A stretch of 64,000 nucleotides of DNA from Palsa-504 sp963753195 (GTDB lineage: Bacteria > Actinomycetota > Actinomycetes > Streptosporangiales > Streptosporangiaceae). The translations under genes and the position numbers were made by a program. The notes beneath the pieces were generated by a model, which saw nothing but the letters and a program-made list of their open reading frames with translations, was not told where the DNA came from and ran no database searches. This document shows positions 1 to 7,367 of this stretch, piece by piece. The stretch covers positions 1,178,001 through 1,242,000 of the forward strand of contig CAVWBH010000009.1 in NCBI GenBank assembly GCA_963753195.1, written 5' to 3'. The first letter of the stretch is position 1. Each line of letters starts with the position of its first letter.

Positions 1-519
1 TCGCCGAGGCCGCTGACCCGGCCAATTATCCTGTTCGCGGTGATCCGGGCCGCCGCCCTGGCGGCCGCCGTCGCGATCTCCTTCGGGCTGCACCTGCCGA
101 ACGCCTACTGGATGCCCATGGCCACGATCATTGCCATGAAGCCCAGCCTGCAGCAATCCGCCCTCGTCGCCGAGCGGCGCATCGCCGGGACGGTAGTGGG
201 CGCCGCGGTGGCCGCGCTCGTCCTCCTGGCCGTCGACAACAGGACCGCACTCGAAGTCATCGTCGTCGTCCTGGTCGCGCTGGCCGCGTCGATCCACACC
301 GTGAACTACGCCTGGTACACCGCGGCCATGGCCGGGGCCATCCTGATCGCCGCGGACGTGCCCCATCCGTCCAACCTCGCTGACGAGGGACGCAGGATCC
401 TGTTCACGTTCGCCGGCGTCGGGATCGCCGTCATCGTCATGTTCGTGGCGGACCGGTTGCAAAAGCACGCCGCCAAGGCGGCACCACAGGCACCTGCTCA
501 CCCGGCCCCGGTGACGTGA
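1..519 (+). CDS. FUSC-family membrane protein, C-terminal part
   Basis: The frame is open from the first base, so the gene begins outside the window. About 172 residues remain: strongly hydrophobic helices at roughly residues 14-35, 62-80, 84-115 and 130-150, then a short Ala/Pro-rich tail ending in TGA. The pattern of a YWMPM turn, an RR(I)AGT motif after the second helix and a late DEGRRI segment matches the FUSC / aromatic acid exporter-like family (inner-membrane proteins, often called fusaric acid resistance proteins). Substrate cannot be told. No stem-loop of note follows before the next gene at 614. Confidence 0.7.
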   Translation, partial: SPRPLTRPIILFAVIRAAALAAAVAISFGLHLPNAYWMPMATIIAMKPSLQQSALVAERRIAGTVVGAAVAALVLLAVDNRTALEVIVVVLVALAASIHTVNYAWYTAAMAGAILIAADVPHPSNLADEGRRILFTFAGVGIAVIVMFVADRLQKHAAKAAPQAPAHPAPVT

Positions 520-613
520 GCGGCCACGAGGGCGGAACAAGACCACCAATGATCACGATCGGATTACGCGGCACGGGCCCAGCCGGGCGCGGCGGCGTGC
601 GAGAGGAGCCACG

Positions 614-1069
614 ATGAGTGAAGTCACCGAGCAGCAGCTTGAGGACATGGAGGCATTGTTCGTCCAGACCGCGGCGAGCATGACCAGCGACCGGGGAACG
701 ATGACGTTGCATGGCGTGTCGCCGTCGACGCTTTACTTCGCCGACCGTCCCCAGCGCGAGGTCGGGCATATGTTGTCTAGTCTCTTCGTCGCCAACTGGG
801 CGGCAGGGGACAACAGCTTCGCGGACAACCCGCCGAACGCCGTCCTGACCTTCGCCGAGCCGGGCGACAGGCCTCCCGAGGATGCGGTCGTGGTCATCCA
901 GGACCCGCACCTGGACGGCGACGCGCTCAGCTACAGCATCAAGCTCCTCGACGGCACCGTGCCGTCCGCCACCGGGCCATGCGCGCTGTTCATCGACCCG
1001 CTCGGGCGTCCTTTGTCACCGGTCTCGGTAGCCGGGATGCACCGGCGTGCGCGTCGTCGTGGGCGCTGA
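614..1069 (+). CDS. conserved hypothetical protein, 151 aa
   Basis: Start is supported by GAGAGGAG 6-7 bases upstream of ATG. The protein has no signal peptide or membrane helix. It reads as a beta-rich domain with the block MTLHGVSPSTLYFADRP near residues 35-51, then NPPNAVLTF and DAVVVIQDP, a pattern I associate with a family of unassigned actinobacterial and archaeal proteins. The last 12 residues are Arg-rich. Function unknown; soluble and probably single-domain. It is followed 112 bases later by another small unknown gene on the same strand. Confidence 0.6.
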   Translation: MSEVTEQQLEDMEALFVQTAASMTSDRGTMTLHGVSPSTLYFADRPQREVGHMLSSLFVANWAAGDNSFADNPPNAVLTFAEPGDRPPEDAVVVIQDPHLDGDALSYSIKLLDGTVPSATGPCALFIDPLGRPLSPVSVAGMHRRARRRGR

Positions 1070-1180
1070 GGAGCGAGGCCGTCCTGACGAACACCGTGCC
1101 GGCCAGGCCGCAGTTCCCCGAGGGGAACTGCGGCCGGCGGGTGATGCCGGGTCCCTTCCTGGGTGTGAGGCGGTGTAGAC

Positions 1181-1444
1181 ATGGACAGCAACGGGGTGCA
1201 GGGCTGCAGGTACCGGCTTGTCCTTCGCGGCGAGCTGGGCGATTCGTTCGGATTTCTCTTTGACGGCATGCGCCTGCAGCGGCGTGCGGGCCTGACCATC
1301 CTGACCGGCCTGGTGACCGATCAGGCGCACCTGCTCGGGCTCATCGGCCAGATCCAGGAGCTCGGCGTCGAGCTCGTATCCGTCAATCCGGACCAGGAAA
1401 CCGGCGATGCATTGGATCGAGGGATGGAACCCGGCTGGTCATGA
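1181..1444 (+). CDS. small conserved hypothetical protein, 87 aa
   Basis: Starts MDSNGVQGCRYRLVLRGEL. The body alternates short beta strands and one helix (LTILTGLVTDQAHLLGLIGQIQELGVELVSVNP, written here only as a description of a G-x-VTDQAxLxGLL-type core), a layout typical of small actinobacterial proteins of about 75-90 residues with no known role. A weak GAGG lies 12 bases before ATG. It may be co-transcribed with the gene at 614. Function not assigned. Confidence 0.5.
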   Translation: MDSNGVQGCRYRLVLRGELGDSFGFLFDGMRLQRRAGLTILTGLVTDQAHLLGLIGQIQELGVELVSVNPDQETGDALDRGMEPGWS

Positions 1445-1500
1445 TGAGCCGAACACCATGCTGGCTTGCACCATGAACTGGATCTTTTCTGGGGAGAGTG

Positions 1501-2496
1501 CTAGCTAGCTTCGCGGTGAGCACCGTCGCCGGGCAGCGGGTGATCGCCAGGGGCTTGCTGGCGGCCGGGGAGGAGCTTGGCGCTCATCTTGACCGTCTTG
1601 ACCGCGCTGGTGGCGCCGGCCTCCAAGGTCGCGCCGAGAGCGATGACGATGATGCCCGGGATGAACAGCGTCCGTGAGCCGAGCATGAGCAGCCCGACGC
1701 GGCCCAGGGCGTAGGGCGGGGTGCAGACCACCGCGCTGATCGCGCCGCCCACAGCGGTGAGGGTGAGCTTGTCCCGTCTGGAATGGACGGCCTTCATGCC
1801 GATGAGCCGGGCCGGCACGGCGACATAGCAGACCATCATCACGGCGATGACGATGCTCAGCGAGATGGCGAACCACCACGACGCCCAGCGGACGAGCACC
1901 ACCGTAGACACGCCGAGGCACAGGCCGACCGCTGCGCCCGATCCCAGGACCACGGCGAGGCTGGACCGGGCCTGGCTGAACGCGGGCCGGATCATCGGCG
2001 GTCCCGGCCCGGCGATGGCAAAGGCGAAGACGGCGTTCAGGAAGAAGCACGCGGCGGTGATCGCGGCCACGGCGAGCACGAGGGGGATCACGACCGGCCC
2101 GTGCACGACATGGAAGGACTTCCCGCGCAGCACATGGGCCTTCAGATCGAGCATGGCCAGCCAGATCCACATCGCCGGGAGCACCTGGACCAGGGTGAGC
2201 CGCCAGTTGGTGAACAGCAGCTTCACTCCGTCGAACAGCGTCACCAGCGCGCCGGCGCCGAGAGCGAGCGGAGCGAGCAGCCGCCGGGACCGGCTCAGCT
2301 GGAGAACCGCCTGCTCCACGGCCGCATCGTCAGCGTAACGGACGGCGCGGATCAGCCTCCCGGCCTTGGCTCGCCGGGCGGCCGAGCGCGGCCGGCGGGC
2401 CAGGCCACTGGTTCCCGGCGGCGGGGAATCGCCAGATACGCCACCGCCGCCGGGCACGGCGGCCGGCTGTTCCCGTGCGTTCCCGTCTATGGCCAC
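1501..2496 (-). CDS. multispan membrane protein of unknown function
   Basis: The start chosen is GTG at 2496, preceded by GAAGGG at good spacing; an upstream TTG (2535) has no such site. The protein is about 331 residues with a Pro/Gly/Arg-rich N-terminal tail of about 60 residues and then about seven hydrophobic segments, including a Trp-rich VLPAMWIWLAMLDLK pair and a late GRVGLLMLGSRTLFIPG stretch. I do not recognise the family. It may be an actinobacterial inner-membrane protein with a cytosolic N-terminus. It lies head-to-tail 54 bases downstream of the K+ channel gene, so both could share a transcript. Confidence 0.55.
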   Translation of the reverse strand: MAIDGNAREQPAAVPGGGGVSGDSPPPGTSGLARRPRSAARRAKAGRLIRAVRYADDAAVEQAVLQLSRSRRLLAPLALGAGALVTLFDGVKLLFTNWRLTLVQVLPAMWIWLAMLDLKAHVLRGKSFHVVHGPVVIPLVLAVAAITAACFFLNAVFAFAIAGPGPPMIRPAFSQARSSLAVVLGSGAAVGLCLGVSTVVLVRWASWWFAISLSIVIAVMMVCYVAVPARLIGMKAVHSRRDKLTLTAVGGAISAVVCTPPYALGRVGLLMLGSRTLFIPGIIVIALGATLEAGATSAVKTVKMSAKLLPGRQQAPGDHPLPGDGAHREAS

Positions 2497-2550
2497 GGCG
2501 CGCCCTTCGCGAACAGTGCGGTCACGCGATACCAAGCGCCGGGCAGGCCG

Positions 2551-3115
2551 TTACCCGGCGGCCGGCCCGGTGTCATCACCCGTGTCCGATCGTTGTCCCC
2601 GGCCGCGTTGCACGGCCCCCACGAGCATTCGTATGCCGACGCCGAGAAAGGCGAGGTCGGCGAGCATCTGGACGATGAGCACCAGCCGGGCGGTCTCGGA
2701 CTTGGCGGTGATGTCCCCGAAACCCACCGTGGAGAACACGGTCACCGTGAAGTACAGCGCGTCCGTGCGGGTCAGCGGCTCGGTGAAGCTCGCCGCGGAG
2801 ACCCGTTCCATCACAAAGTAGGCGGAGGCGAACAGCACCAGGAACAAGGGAAGGATCAGCCCCAGCGCCTCGGCCGCCCGCAGACCCGGGTAGCGCGAGC
2901 CGGCGATGGCCCTGACCTCCCATATCATGACACCAACGAAGACCACGATGCCGATCAGCAGGCGGATCGCCGTGCCAGGCATCCCATCGGTTCAGTGGAA
3001 GCACGTAGTACAGAACGACCAGCACCATTGCGACCAGGACGGTGCGCAGGACCGCCCAGAAGATAAGCCGCCGCCGCTTGCCCGCCGGCAGGGCCTGGAA
3101 GTTCTGGTTCGCCAT
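2551..3115 (-). CDS. two-TM potassium channel (Ion_trans_2), reading frame broken by one base
   Basis: ATG at 3115 has a strong GGAGGGCGG site. The first 43 residues (MANQNFQALPAGKRRR, then a hydrophobic helix ending YYVLPLN) are in one frame. The rest (WEVRAIAGSRYPGLRA, then TDALYFTVTVFSTVGFGDIT with the TVGFGD selectivity filter, then a final helix) is in the next frame. The two parts join near the CCC at 2983-2985 (GGG on the coding strand); removing one base there gives one continuous protein of about 187 residues. Predicted inner-membrane K+ channel pore protein lacking a long cytosolic RCK domain. The break is either a real frameshift or a homopolymer sequencing error. Confidence 0.75.
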
Positions 3116-3155
3116 ACCCGCCCTCCGTGCAACACGCTACCTGGAGCTGGCCCGG

Positions 3156-3317
3156 CTAGTAGGCGAGCCGCCGCGACGGCATCAGCGCGCCGATGAGCCA
3201 GAAGAATGGCAGGAAGAACCCGATGATGAACATCACCCAATGACCCTTCCTGATCGACATAACACCAAACGTGAGCACGAGTATCAGGTAAATGATACTG
3301 GCAATGATCCACAGCAT
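3156..3317 (-). CDS. small two-helix membrane protein, 53 aa
   Basis: The AAGGAGG at 3324-3330 (coding strand) decides the start: it sits 6 bases before the ATG of MLWIIASIIY. Upstream in-frame ATGs at 3359 and 3344 have no such site. Two hydrophobic helices (about 2-19 and 27-46) flank a GVMSIRKGHW loop; the tail is LMPSRRLAY. Small proteins of this sort are common in actinomycetes near channels and transporters; no function is known. It is immediately upstream of the K+ channel gene on the same strand, with 40 bases between. Confidence 0.6.
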   Translation of the reverse strand: MLWIIASIIYLILVLTFGVMSIRKGHWVMFIIGFFLPFFWLIGALMPSRRLAY

Positions 3318-3612
3318 TTCCATCCTCCTTGCAGAATGCTTCATGCCTCCTTTTGACAATGTGCTCTGATAGATATGCGCGCCAAGGGCCGAAAGTCCCG
3401 CCGCACGTCCCCATCGCGCGTGGTTACCGTCGCGAGAGTCCCCGGCGGGCGGCGCGATATGGGTCAGGGACCGCGAGCCGGCCCGGCCGCGGCCTGTGAC
3501 AGCACGGTCCGTTCGGAAGGAATGAAGAGATCTTCTTCCGAACGGGCGGTGGTGCCCGCCGTGCGGGACAGGATGGGGGCTGCGCGCGCCGCGCGTCAGG
3601 ACGTGGCGGAGC
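3318..3612. other. intergenic region with a strong hairpin, no gene seen
   Basis: No convincing coding frame: the frames are Arg/Gly-rich without conserved motifs. The region holds an inverted repeat at 3509-3545 (separate entry) and a 17-bp segment shared with pcrA. It is the upstream region of the small membrane protein gene at 3317 and lies downstream of the small gene set at 3613-4363. Confidence 0.5.
3500..3545. repeat. dispersed 17-bp repeat plus 11-bp inverted repeat
   Basis: CAGCACGGTCCGTTCGG at 3500-3516 recurs exactly at 13815-13831 inside pcrA. Here its last part is the left arm of a perfect 11-bp inverted repeat, CCGTTCGGAAG (3509-3519) and CTTCCGAACGG (3535-3545), with a second small hairpin, GAAGA/TCTTC, in the loop. 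It could act as a terminator for the small minus-strand genes that end at 3613, or be one copy of a dispersed palindromic element. Confidence 0.6.
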
Positions 3613-3852
3613 TCATGAGCGCGGGCCGGGCAGGCGCGGGGGCAGGGGCCAGTCCGGGTGAGTTGGGCCGCTGCTCAGCCGGCCCGCGGCGCGGTGGCCC
3701 GGGACGGGACTGGTCAGCGGCCGGCCGGGGGCGGCGGATCGCCGGCCACGGCGCTGCGGGCGCGGCCCGCCTCGCCCGCGCCGGCCCAGCCCGACCACCA
3801 CGCCGGACATGACGAGGCAGGCCAGGATCAGCCCGACGACCGCGATGCCCAT
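3613..3852 (-). CDS. small single-TM protein coupled to the upstream gene
   Basis: The ATG overlaps the TGA of the preceding gene (TGATG at 3854-3850), a sign of translational coupling. The product is about 79 residues: MGIAVVGLILACLVMSGVVVGLG forms one membrane helix at the N-terminus, followed by an Arg/Pro/Gly-rich tail ending near HPDWPLPPRLPGPRS. No family recognised. The coupling is the main argument that it is real; the low-complexity tail is the main argument against it. Confidence 0.4.
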   Translation of the reverse strand: MGIAVVGLILACLVMSGVVVGLGRRGRGGPRPQRRGRRSAAPGRPLTSPVPGHRAAGRLSSGPTHPDWPLPPRLPGPRS

Positions 3853-4082
3853 CAGGCGCACATCCGGCACGTGCCGGCGGCCAGGCCGCACCGGCATCCG
3901 GGCTCGGTGTCCTGATCGAGACGATAGCCCTCGGGCAGCCGAAGGCTCGTGCAGGTCAGATAGTGCGTGCCGACCGCTCCGCAGTGAGCGCACAGCTGCG
4001 CCCGCGGCTGGATAGCCGGGGCCGATGCGGCCTGGCCGCCGTCCTGCGGCGGCGCGGGGGGCGCAATCCGGTACGCGATCAT
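3852..4082 (-). CDS. small Cys-rich protein, possible zinc ribbon
   Basis: 76 residues. ATG overlaps the stop of the gene upstream (ATGA at 4082-4079). Cysteines come as CAHC in the middle, then a lone C before SLRLPEGY, and CRC plus CRMC at the end. CAHCGAVGTHYLTC is zinc-knuckle-like. No membrane helix. It forms a three-gene overlapping set with the BldC-like gene (upstream) and the single-TM gene (downstream). Function unknown. Confidence 0.5.
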   Translation of the reverse strand: MIAYRIAPPAPPQDGGQAASAPAIQPRAQLCAHCGAVGTHYLTCTSLRLPEGYRLDQDTEPGCRCGLAAGTCRMCA

Positions 4083-4363
4083 GGCTTGTTCCCGCGCACG
4101 CAGCCGGTTCCGGCGGGGAATACGGCGCGGTAGCCGGTCAGTTCGCGGCCCGACCAGGAAACGCTCCGCAGCAGTTCCTCGACATCAGCGCGACGGTACC
4201 GGGGCCGTCCGGCCTCGTTGCGGACCTCGGGCAGCCGCCCGCGCCGCGCCCAGCTGGCCACCGCCGCCGAGGTCACCCGGAACAGGCTGGCCACCTGGCG
4301 CCGGGTCATCATGTCCGCATCCGCGTGGAGCTCGGCGGGACTGGCCGGGGGCATCACATTCAT
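4079..4363 (-). CDS. BldC/MerR-type small DNA-binding protein
   Basis: The start at 4363 is chosen because a GAGG lies 8 bases upstream; longer in-frame starts up to 4603 lack support. The product is 94 residues. Residues about 20-67 (MTRRQVASLFRVTSAAVASW ... GRLPEVRNEAGRPRYRRADVEELL) are a typical MerR-like helix-turn-helix of the BldC type: T-x-x-x-VA-x-LF, then a WA/ARRGRLP turn and the GxxRYR wing. Such proteins bind direct repeats cooperatively and control development and secondary metabolism in actinomycetes. The C-terminal 27 residues are not conserved. First gene of an overlapping set of three. Confidence 0.75.
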   Translation of the reverse strand: MNVMPPASPAELHADADMMTRRQVASLFRVTSAAVASWARRGRLPEVRNEAGRPRYRRADVEELLRSVSWSGRELTGYRAVFPAGTGCVRGNKP

Positions 4364-4524
4364 CGCGTTTGCCTCGCAGGTCCGGGCGGAAGGGTGGCTT
4401 GCCGATTGCATGAGAAAGTGTTCTGCAAGTTGCACGCGGAGACATCGGTCAGCTGACGGATCTTTACTCACCGCGTGCAGCGGCGCACCTCGGCTCTCCC
4501 CGGGCCGGCGGAACCTAGTACCGG

Positions 4525-4550
4525 TATCGATGTCCTCAGTACCATCGATA
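4525..4550. promoter_or_regulatory. inverted repeat upstream of the TetR gene, candidate operator
   Basis: TATCGATG (4525-4532) and CATCGATA (4543-4550) form a perfect 8-bp inverted repeat with a 10-base spacer. The spacing and position (41 bases before the TetR start) fit an autoregulatory TetR-type operator. A GTACC motif also recurs before each arm. Confidence 0.45.
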
Positions 4551-4590
4551 GGGCACGCGGCGTCCATCGGCGAAGTTAGGTGAGCCGTCA

Positions 4591-5271
4591 ATGACCAAGC
4601 CATCGGCGAGAGAACGGCTCGCGCAAGCCGCGTTCACGCTGTTCGACGAGCGCGGGTACGAGCAGACCACGGTCGATGACATCACCGAACGGGCCGGCCT
4701 GGGGCGCACCACGTTCTTCCGGCACTACCGTTCCAAGGAAGACGTCATCTTCCCCGACCACGACCTGATGCTCGGGCAGGTGCGGGATCGGCTGGCCTCA
4801 TCGAGCCAGCGCACCGCCGTGGCGGCGGTCTCGGACGCGATCCGGCTGGTGCTGCTGCACTACCTGGCCGAAGGCGACCTCGCCCGCCGGCGTTACGCGC
4901 TGACCAGCACCGTGCCGGCCCTGCGCGACCGGGAGATCACCAGCGTCGCCCACTACCAGCGGTTGTTCCGCGAGTTCATCGCCGACTGGATGAGCGAGTC
5001 CGGCGAGCAGGCCTCACTGCGGGCCGAGCTCATGGCCGCCGCCGTGGTGGCCGCCCACAACCATGTGCTGCGCCGCTGGCTCCGCGGCGAATCCACCGAC
5101 CCGGTCCTCGAGGTCGATGACGCGCTGAACCAGGTGATGGGGCTCTTCGCCGGGCCCGCCGCCGGGCCGGGCGGCCATGGCACCACCGTCGTCGCGTTCC
5201 GGACCGGCCAGGATCTGGAGACGGTGCTCCCGGCGCTGCGTGGCCTCATCGAAGGCCAGATAGGGGGCTGA
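4591..5271 (+). CDS. TetR/AcrR-family transcriptional regulator
   Basis: 226 residues. N-terminal TetR helix-turn-helix at about 8-52: RERLAQAAFTLFDERGYEQT, then VDDITERAGLGRTTFFRHYRSKEDV. The remainder is an all-alpha ligand/dimer domain with an RRWLRGE segment. AGGTGAG lies just before the ATG. It faces the prpDBC operon and ends in a shared hairpin, so it could regulate itself (inverted repeat at 4525-4550) and perhaps prpDBC (palindrome at 9206-9218). Ligand unknown. Its stop codon is inside the loop of the terminator. Confidence 0.85.
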   Translation: MTKPSARERLAQAAFTLFDERGYEQTTVDDITERAGLGRTTFFRHYRSKEDVIFPDHDLMLGQVRDRLASSSQRTAVAAVSDAIRLVLLHYLAEGDLARRRYALTSTVPALRDREITSVAHYQRLFREFIADWMSESGEQASLRAELMAAAVVAAHNHVLRRWLRGESTDPVLEVDDALNQVMGLFAGPAAGPGGHGTTVVAFRTGQDLETVLPALRGLIEGQIGG

Positions 5272-5286
5272 GGCCCCCTATCTGGC
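5255..5286. terminator. 14-bp perfect hairpin between convergent tetR and prpC
   Basis: GCCAGATAGGGGGC (5255-5268) pairs perfectly with 5273-5286, with a 4-base loop TGAG. The loop holds the TGA stop of the TetR gene, so the left arm is coding. There is no T-run on either side, as is usual in high-GC actinomycetes. It serves both tetR (plus) and prpC (minus, ending at 5343). Confidence 0.75.
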
Positions 5287-5337
5287 TATCCGGCTATCCG
5301 GCCTGATCTGGCCTGATGGGCTGATGGGCTGATGGGC
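5287..5337. repeat. short tandem octamers downstream of prpC
   Basis: TATCCGGC occurs twice (5287-5302) and TGATGGGC three times (5314-5337). They lie between the terminator hairpin and the prpC stop. No function is evident; slippage-prone non-coding sequence. Confidence 0.55.
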
Positions 5338-5342
5338 TGCGG

Positions 5343-6461
5343 TCAGGGCAGGTGGCGTTCGTCCACGCCGGTGTAGGCGGCCAGCGGCCGGATGAGGCTG
5401 TTCGCGCCGAGCTGCTCGATGATGTGCGCGGTCCAGCCCGGGATCCGGGCGGCGGCGAAGATGGGGGTGAAGGTGGGCGTGTCGAACCCGATCAGGTGGT
5501 AGGCCGGGCCCGCCGGGTAGTCGAGGTTGGGATGCAGGCCCTTGGCCTCGTACATGCCCTTGGCCAGGACCTCGTAGATGTCCAGCAGGTTCTGCCCGTC
5601 GCGGACGGCGGCGATCTGCTCCAGCGCCTTGCGCATGGTGGGCACGCGGGAATCGCCGCTCTTGTAGACCCGGTGGCCGAAGCCCATGATCGTCCGCTTC
5701 TGGGCCAGGGCGTCGGCCAGCCACGACGCGGCGTTGTCCGGGATGGCGATCTCCTCCATCACGTACATCACGGCCTCGTTGGCGCCGCCGTGCAGCGGCC
5801 CCTTGAGCGCGCCGATCGCGGCGGTGACCGCGCTGTAGAGGTCAGACAGCGTGGAGGCGACGACGCGGGCGGTGAAGGTGGACGCGTTGAAGCTGTGCTC
5901 GGCGTACAGGACCAGCGACGCCTCCCAGGCGGACAAGATCTCCGGCTCGGGCACCTCGCCGAACGTCATGTACAGGAAGTTCGCGGCGTACCCCAGGTCA
6001 TCGCGGGGCGGTATCGCCCCCAGCCCGTGGCGGCGCCGCTGGTCCAGGGCGACGACCGTGGGGAACGTGGCGAACAGCCGCAGCGACTTGGCCAGCAGCG
6101 AGTCCCGGGAATTGTCGTTCTCGGCCGGGTCGTTCGCGCCGAGCAGGCTGGCCGCGGTGCGCAGGGTGTCCATCGGGTGGGCGGTGGTCGGCAGGCCGGC
6201 CAGGATGGCGGCGGTCTGCGGGTCCAGGGCGCGCTGGGCGCGCTCGGCCTGGTTCTGGGCGGCGAGCTGTTCCGGGGTGGGCAGCTCGCCGTGCCACAGC
6301 AGGTAGGCCACCTCCTCGAAGCTGCACCGGGCGGCCAGCTCCTGGACCGGGTAGCCGCGGTAGGTCAGCGAGTTGGTCGCGGGGTTGACCATGGAGATGG
6401 CCGTGGTGTCGGCGTATACGCCGTCCAGGCCCTTGTGGACCTCCACATCCGTGGCGGGCAT
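5343..6461 (-). CDS. prpC: 2-methylcitrate synthase / citrate synthase family
   Basis: Condenses propionyl-CoA with oxaloacetate to 2-methylcitrate in the cytosol. 372 residues, usual for the short type II-like enzymes. Seen in sequence: GLDGVYADTTAIS start region, RGYPVQELA, EHSFNASTF, GPLHGGANE (catalytic His), MGFGHRVYK (second His) and GFDTPTFTPIF (catalytic Asp). GGGAGG lies 6 bases before ATG. It is 12 bases downstream of prpB in the order prpD-prpB-prpC. Substrate preference (methylcitrate rather than citrate) is inferred from these neighbours. Confidence 0.93.
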   Translation of the reverse strand: MPATDVEVHKGLDGVYADTTAISMVNPATNSLTYRGYPVQELAARCSFEEVAYLLWHGELPTPEQLAAQNQAERAQRALDPQTAAILAGLPTTAHPMDTLRTAASLLGANDPAENDNSRDSLLAKSLRLFATFPTVVALDQRRRHGLGAIPPRDDLGYAANFLYMTFGEVPEPEILSAWEASLVLYAEHSFNASTFTARVVASTLSDLYSAVTAAIGALKGPLHGGANEAVMYVMEEIAIPDNAASWLADALAQKRTIMGFGHRVYKSGDSRVPTMRKALEQIAAVRDGQNLLDIYEVLAKGMYEAKGLHPNLDYPAGPAYHLIGFDTPTFTPIFAAARIPGWTAHIIEQLGANSLIRPLAAYTGVDERHLP

Positions 6462-6473
6462 CGGTGCCTCCCT

Positions 6474-7367
6474 TTAGAGGTTGAAGTTGAAGACGGATGT
6501 ATCGAACGCGGTGTAAGCCTCGTAGTCGAGCAGGTCATACAGGTCCCGGCGGTGCTGCATCTGATCCAGCAGGCCTTCCTGGGTGCCGCGGTCGGCGATC
6601 TCGGCCAGGCCCGCCGCGGCCGCGTGCATGGCCAGCCGCAGCAAGGTGACCGGGTAGATGACGACGTTGACGCCGAGGTTGGCCAGCGTCTTGGCGTCCA
6701 GCAGCTTGCTCTTGCCGAACTCGGTCATGTTGGCCAGGATCGGGATATCGATGGCGGCGCGGAAACGTTCGAAGTCCGCCTCGTCGGCCATCGCCTCGGG
6801 GAAGATCAGGTCGGCGCCGGCGTCGGCGTAGGCCTTGGCCCGGTCGATCGCGTCGGCGATCCCGTTCACCGCGGCGGCGTCGGTGCGGGCGGCGATGACG
6901 AAGCCCGGGTCGCGGCGGGCGGCGACGGCGGCCTTGATCCGCCGGACGGCGACCTGCGCCTCGACCACGTCCTTGCCGTCCAGGTGCCCGCAGCGCTTGG
7001 GGTTGACCTGATCCTCGATGTGCAGCCCGGCCGCCCCGGCGTCCTCGAGCAGCTGCACGGTGCGCGCGGCGTTCATCGGCTCGCCGAACCCGGTGTCCGC
7101 GTCGACCAGCGCGGGCAAGGCCGTGACCCGGGCGATCTGCTGAGCCCGGCCGGCCACCTCGGTCGCGGTGGTCAGCCCGATGTCCGGCAGCCCGAGCTCG
7201 GCGGAGACCACCGCGCCGGAGACGTACACGCCCTCGAAGTGGTGCCGGGCGATGAGGATCGCGGACAGCGGGTTGAACGCGCCGGGGAACCGCAGCAGCG
7301 TCCCCGACGCCAGCCCGGCCCGGAACGCGGCCCGCTTGTCCGCCGCGGGGGTGGTGTCGTGCAGCAT
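6474..7367 (-). CDS. prpB: 2-methylisocitrate lyase
   Basis: Cleaves 2-methylisocitrate to pyruvate and succinate, the last step of the methylcitrate cycle. 297 residues from ATG 7367, which overlaps the prpD stop (TGATG) behind an AGGGGGAT site. The isocitrate lyase/PEP mutase barrel is clear: ALVDADTGFGEP (Mg-binding acids near 89-91), GLHIEDQ, and KRCGH at 124-128 with the catalytic Cys126. Translationally coupled to prpD and 12 bases ahead of prpC. Confidence 0.93.
   Translation of the reverse strand: MLHDTTPAADKRAAFRAGLASGTLLRFPGAFNPLSAILIARHHFEGVYVSGAVVSAELGLPDIGLTTATEVAGRAQQIARVTALPALVDADTGFGEPMNAARTVQLLEDAGAAGLHIEDQVNPKRCGHLDGKDVVEAQVAVRRIKAAVAARRDPGFVIAARTDAAAVNGIADAIDRAKAYADAGADLIFPEAMADEADFERFRAAIDIPILANMTEFGKSKLLDAKTLANLGVNVVIYPVTLLRLAMHAAAAGLAEIADRGTQEGLLDQMQHRRDLYDLLDYEAYTAFDTSVFNFNL

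Noticed and set aside
3375..3812. Plus-strand 145-codon ORF
   Set aside because: Arg/Gly/Ala-rich with no motif, runs through the hairpin and antisense to the coupled small genes.
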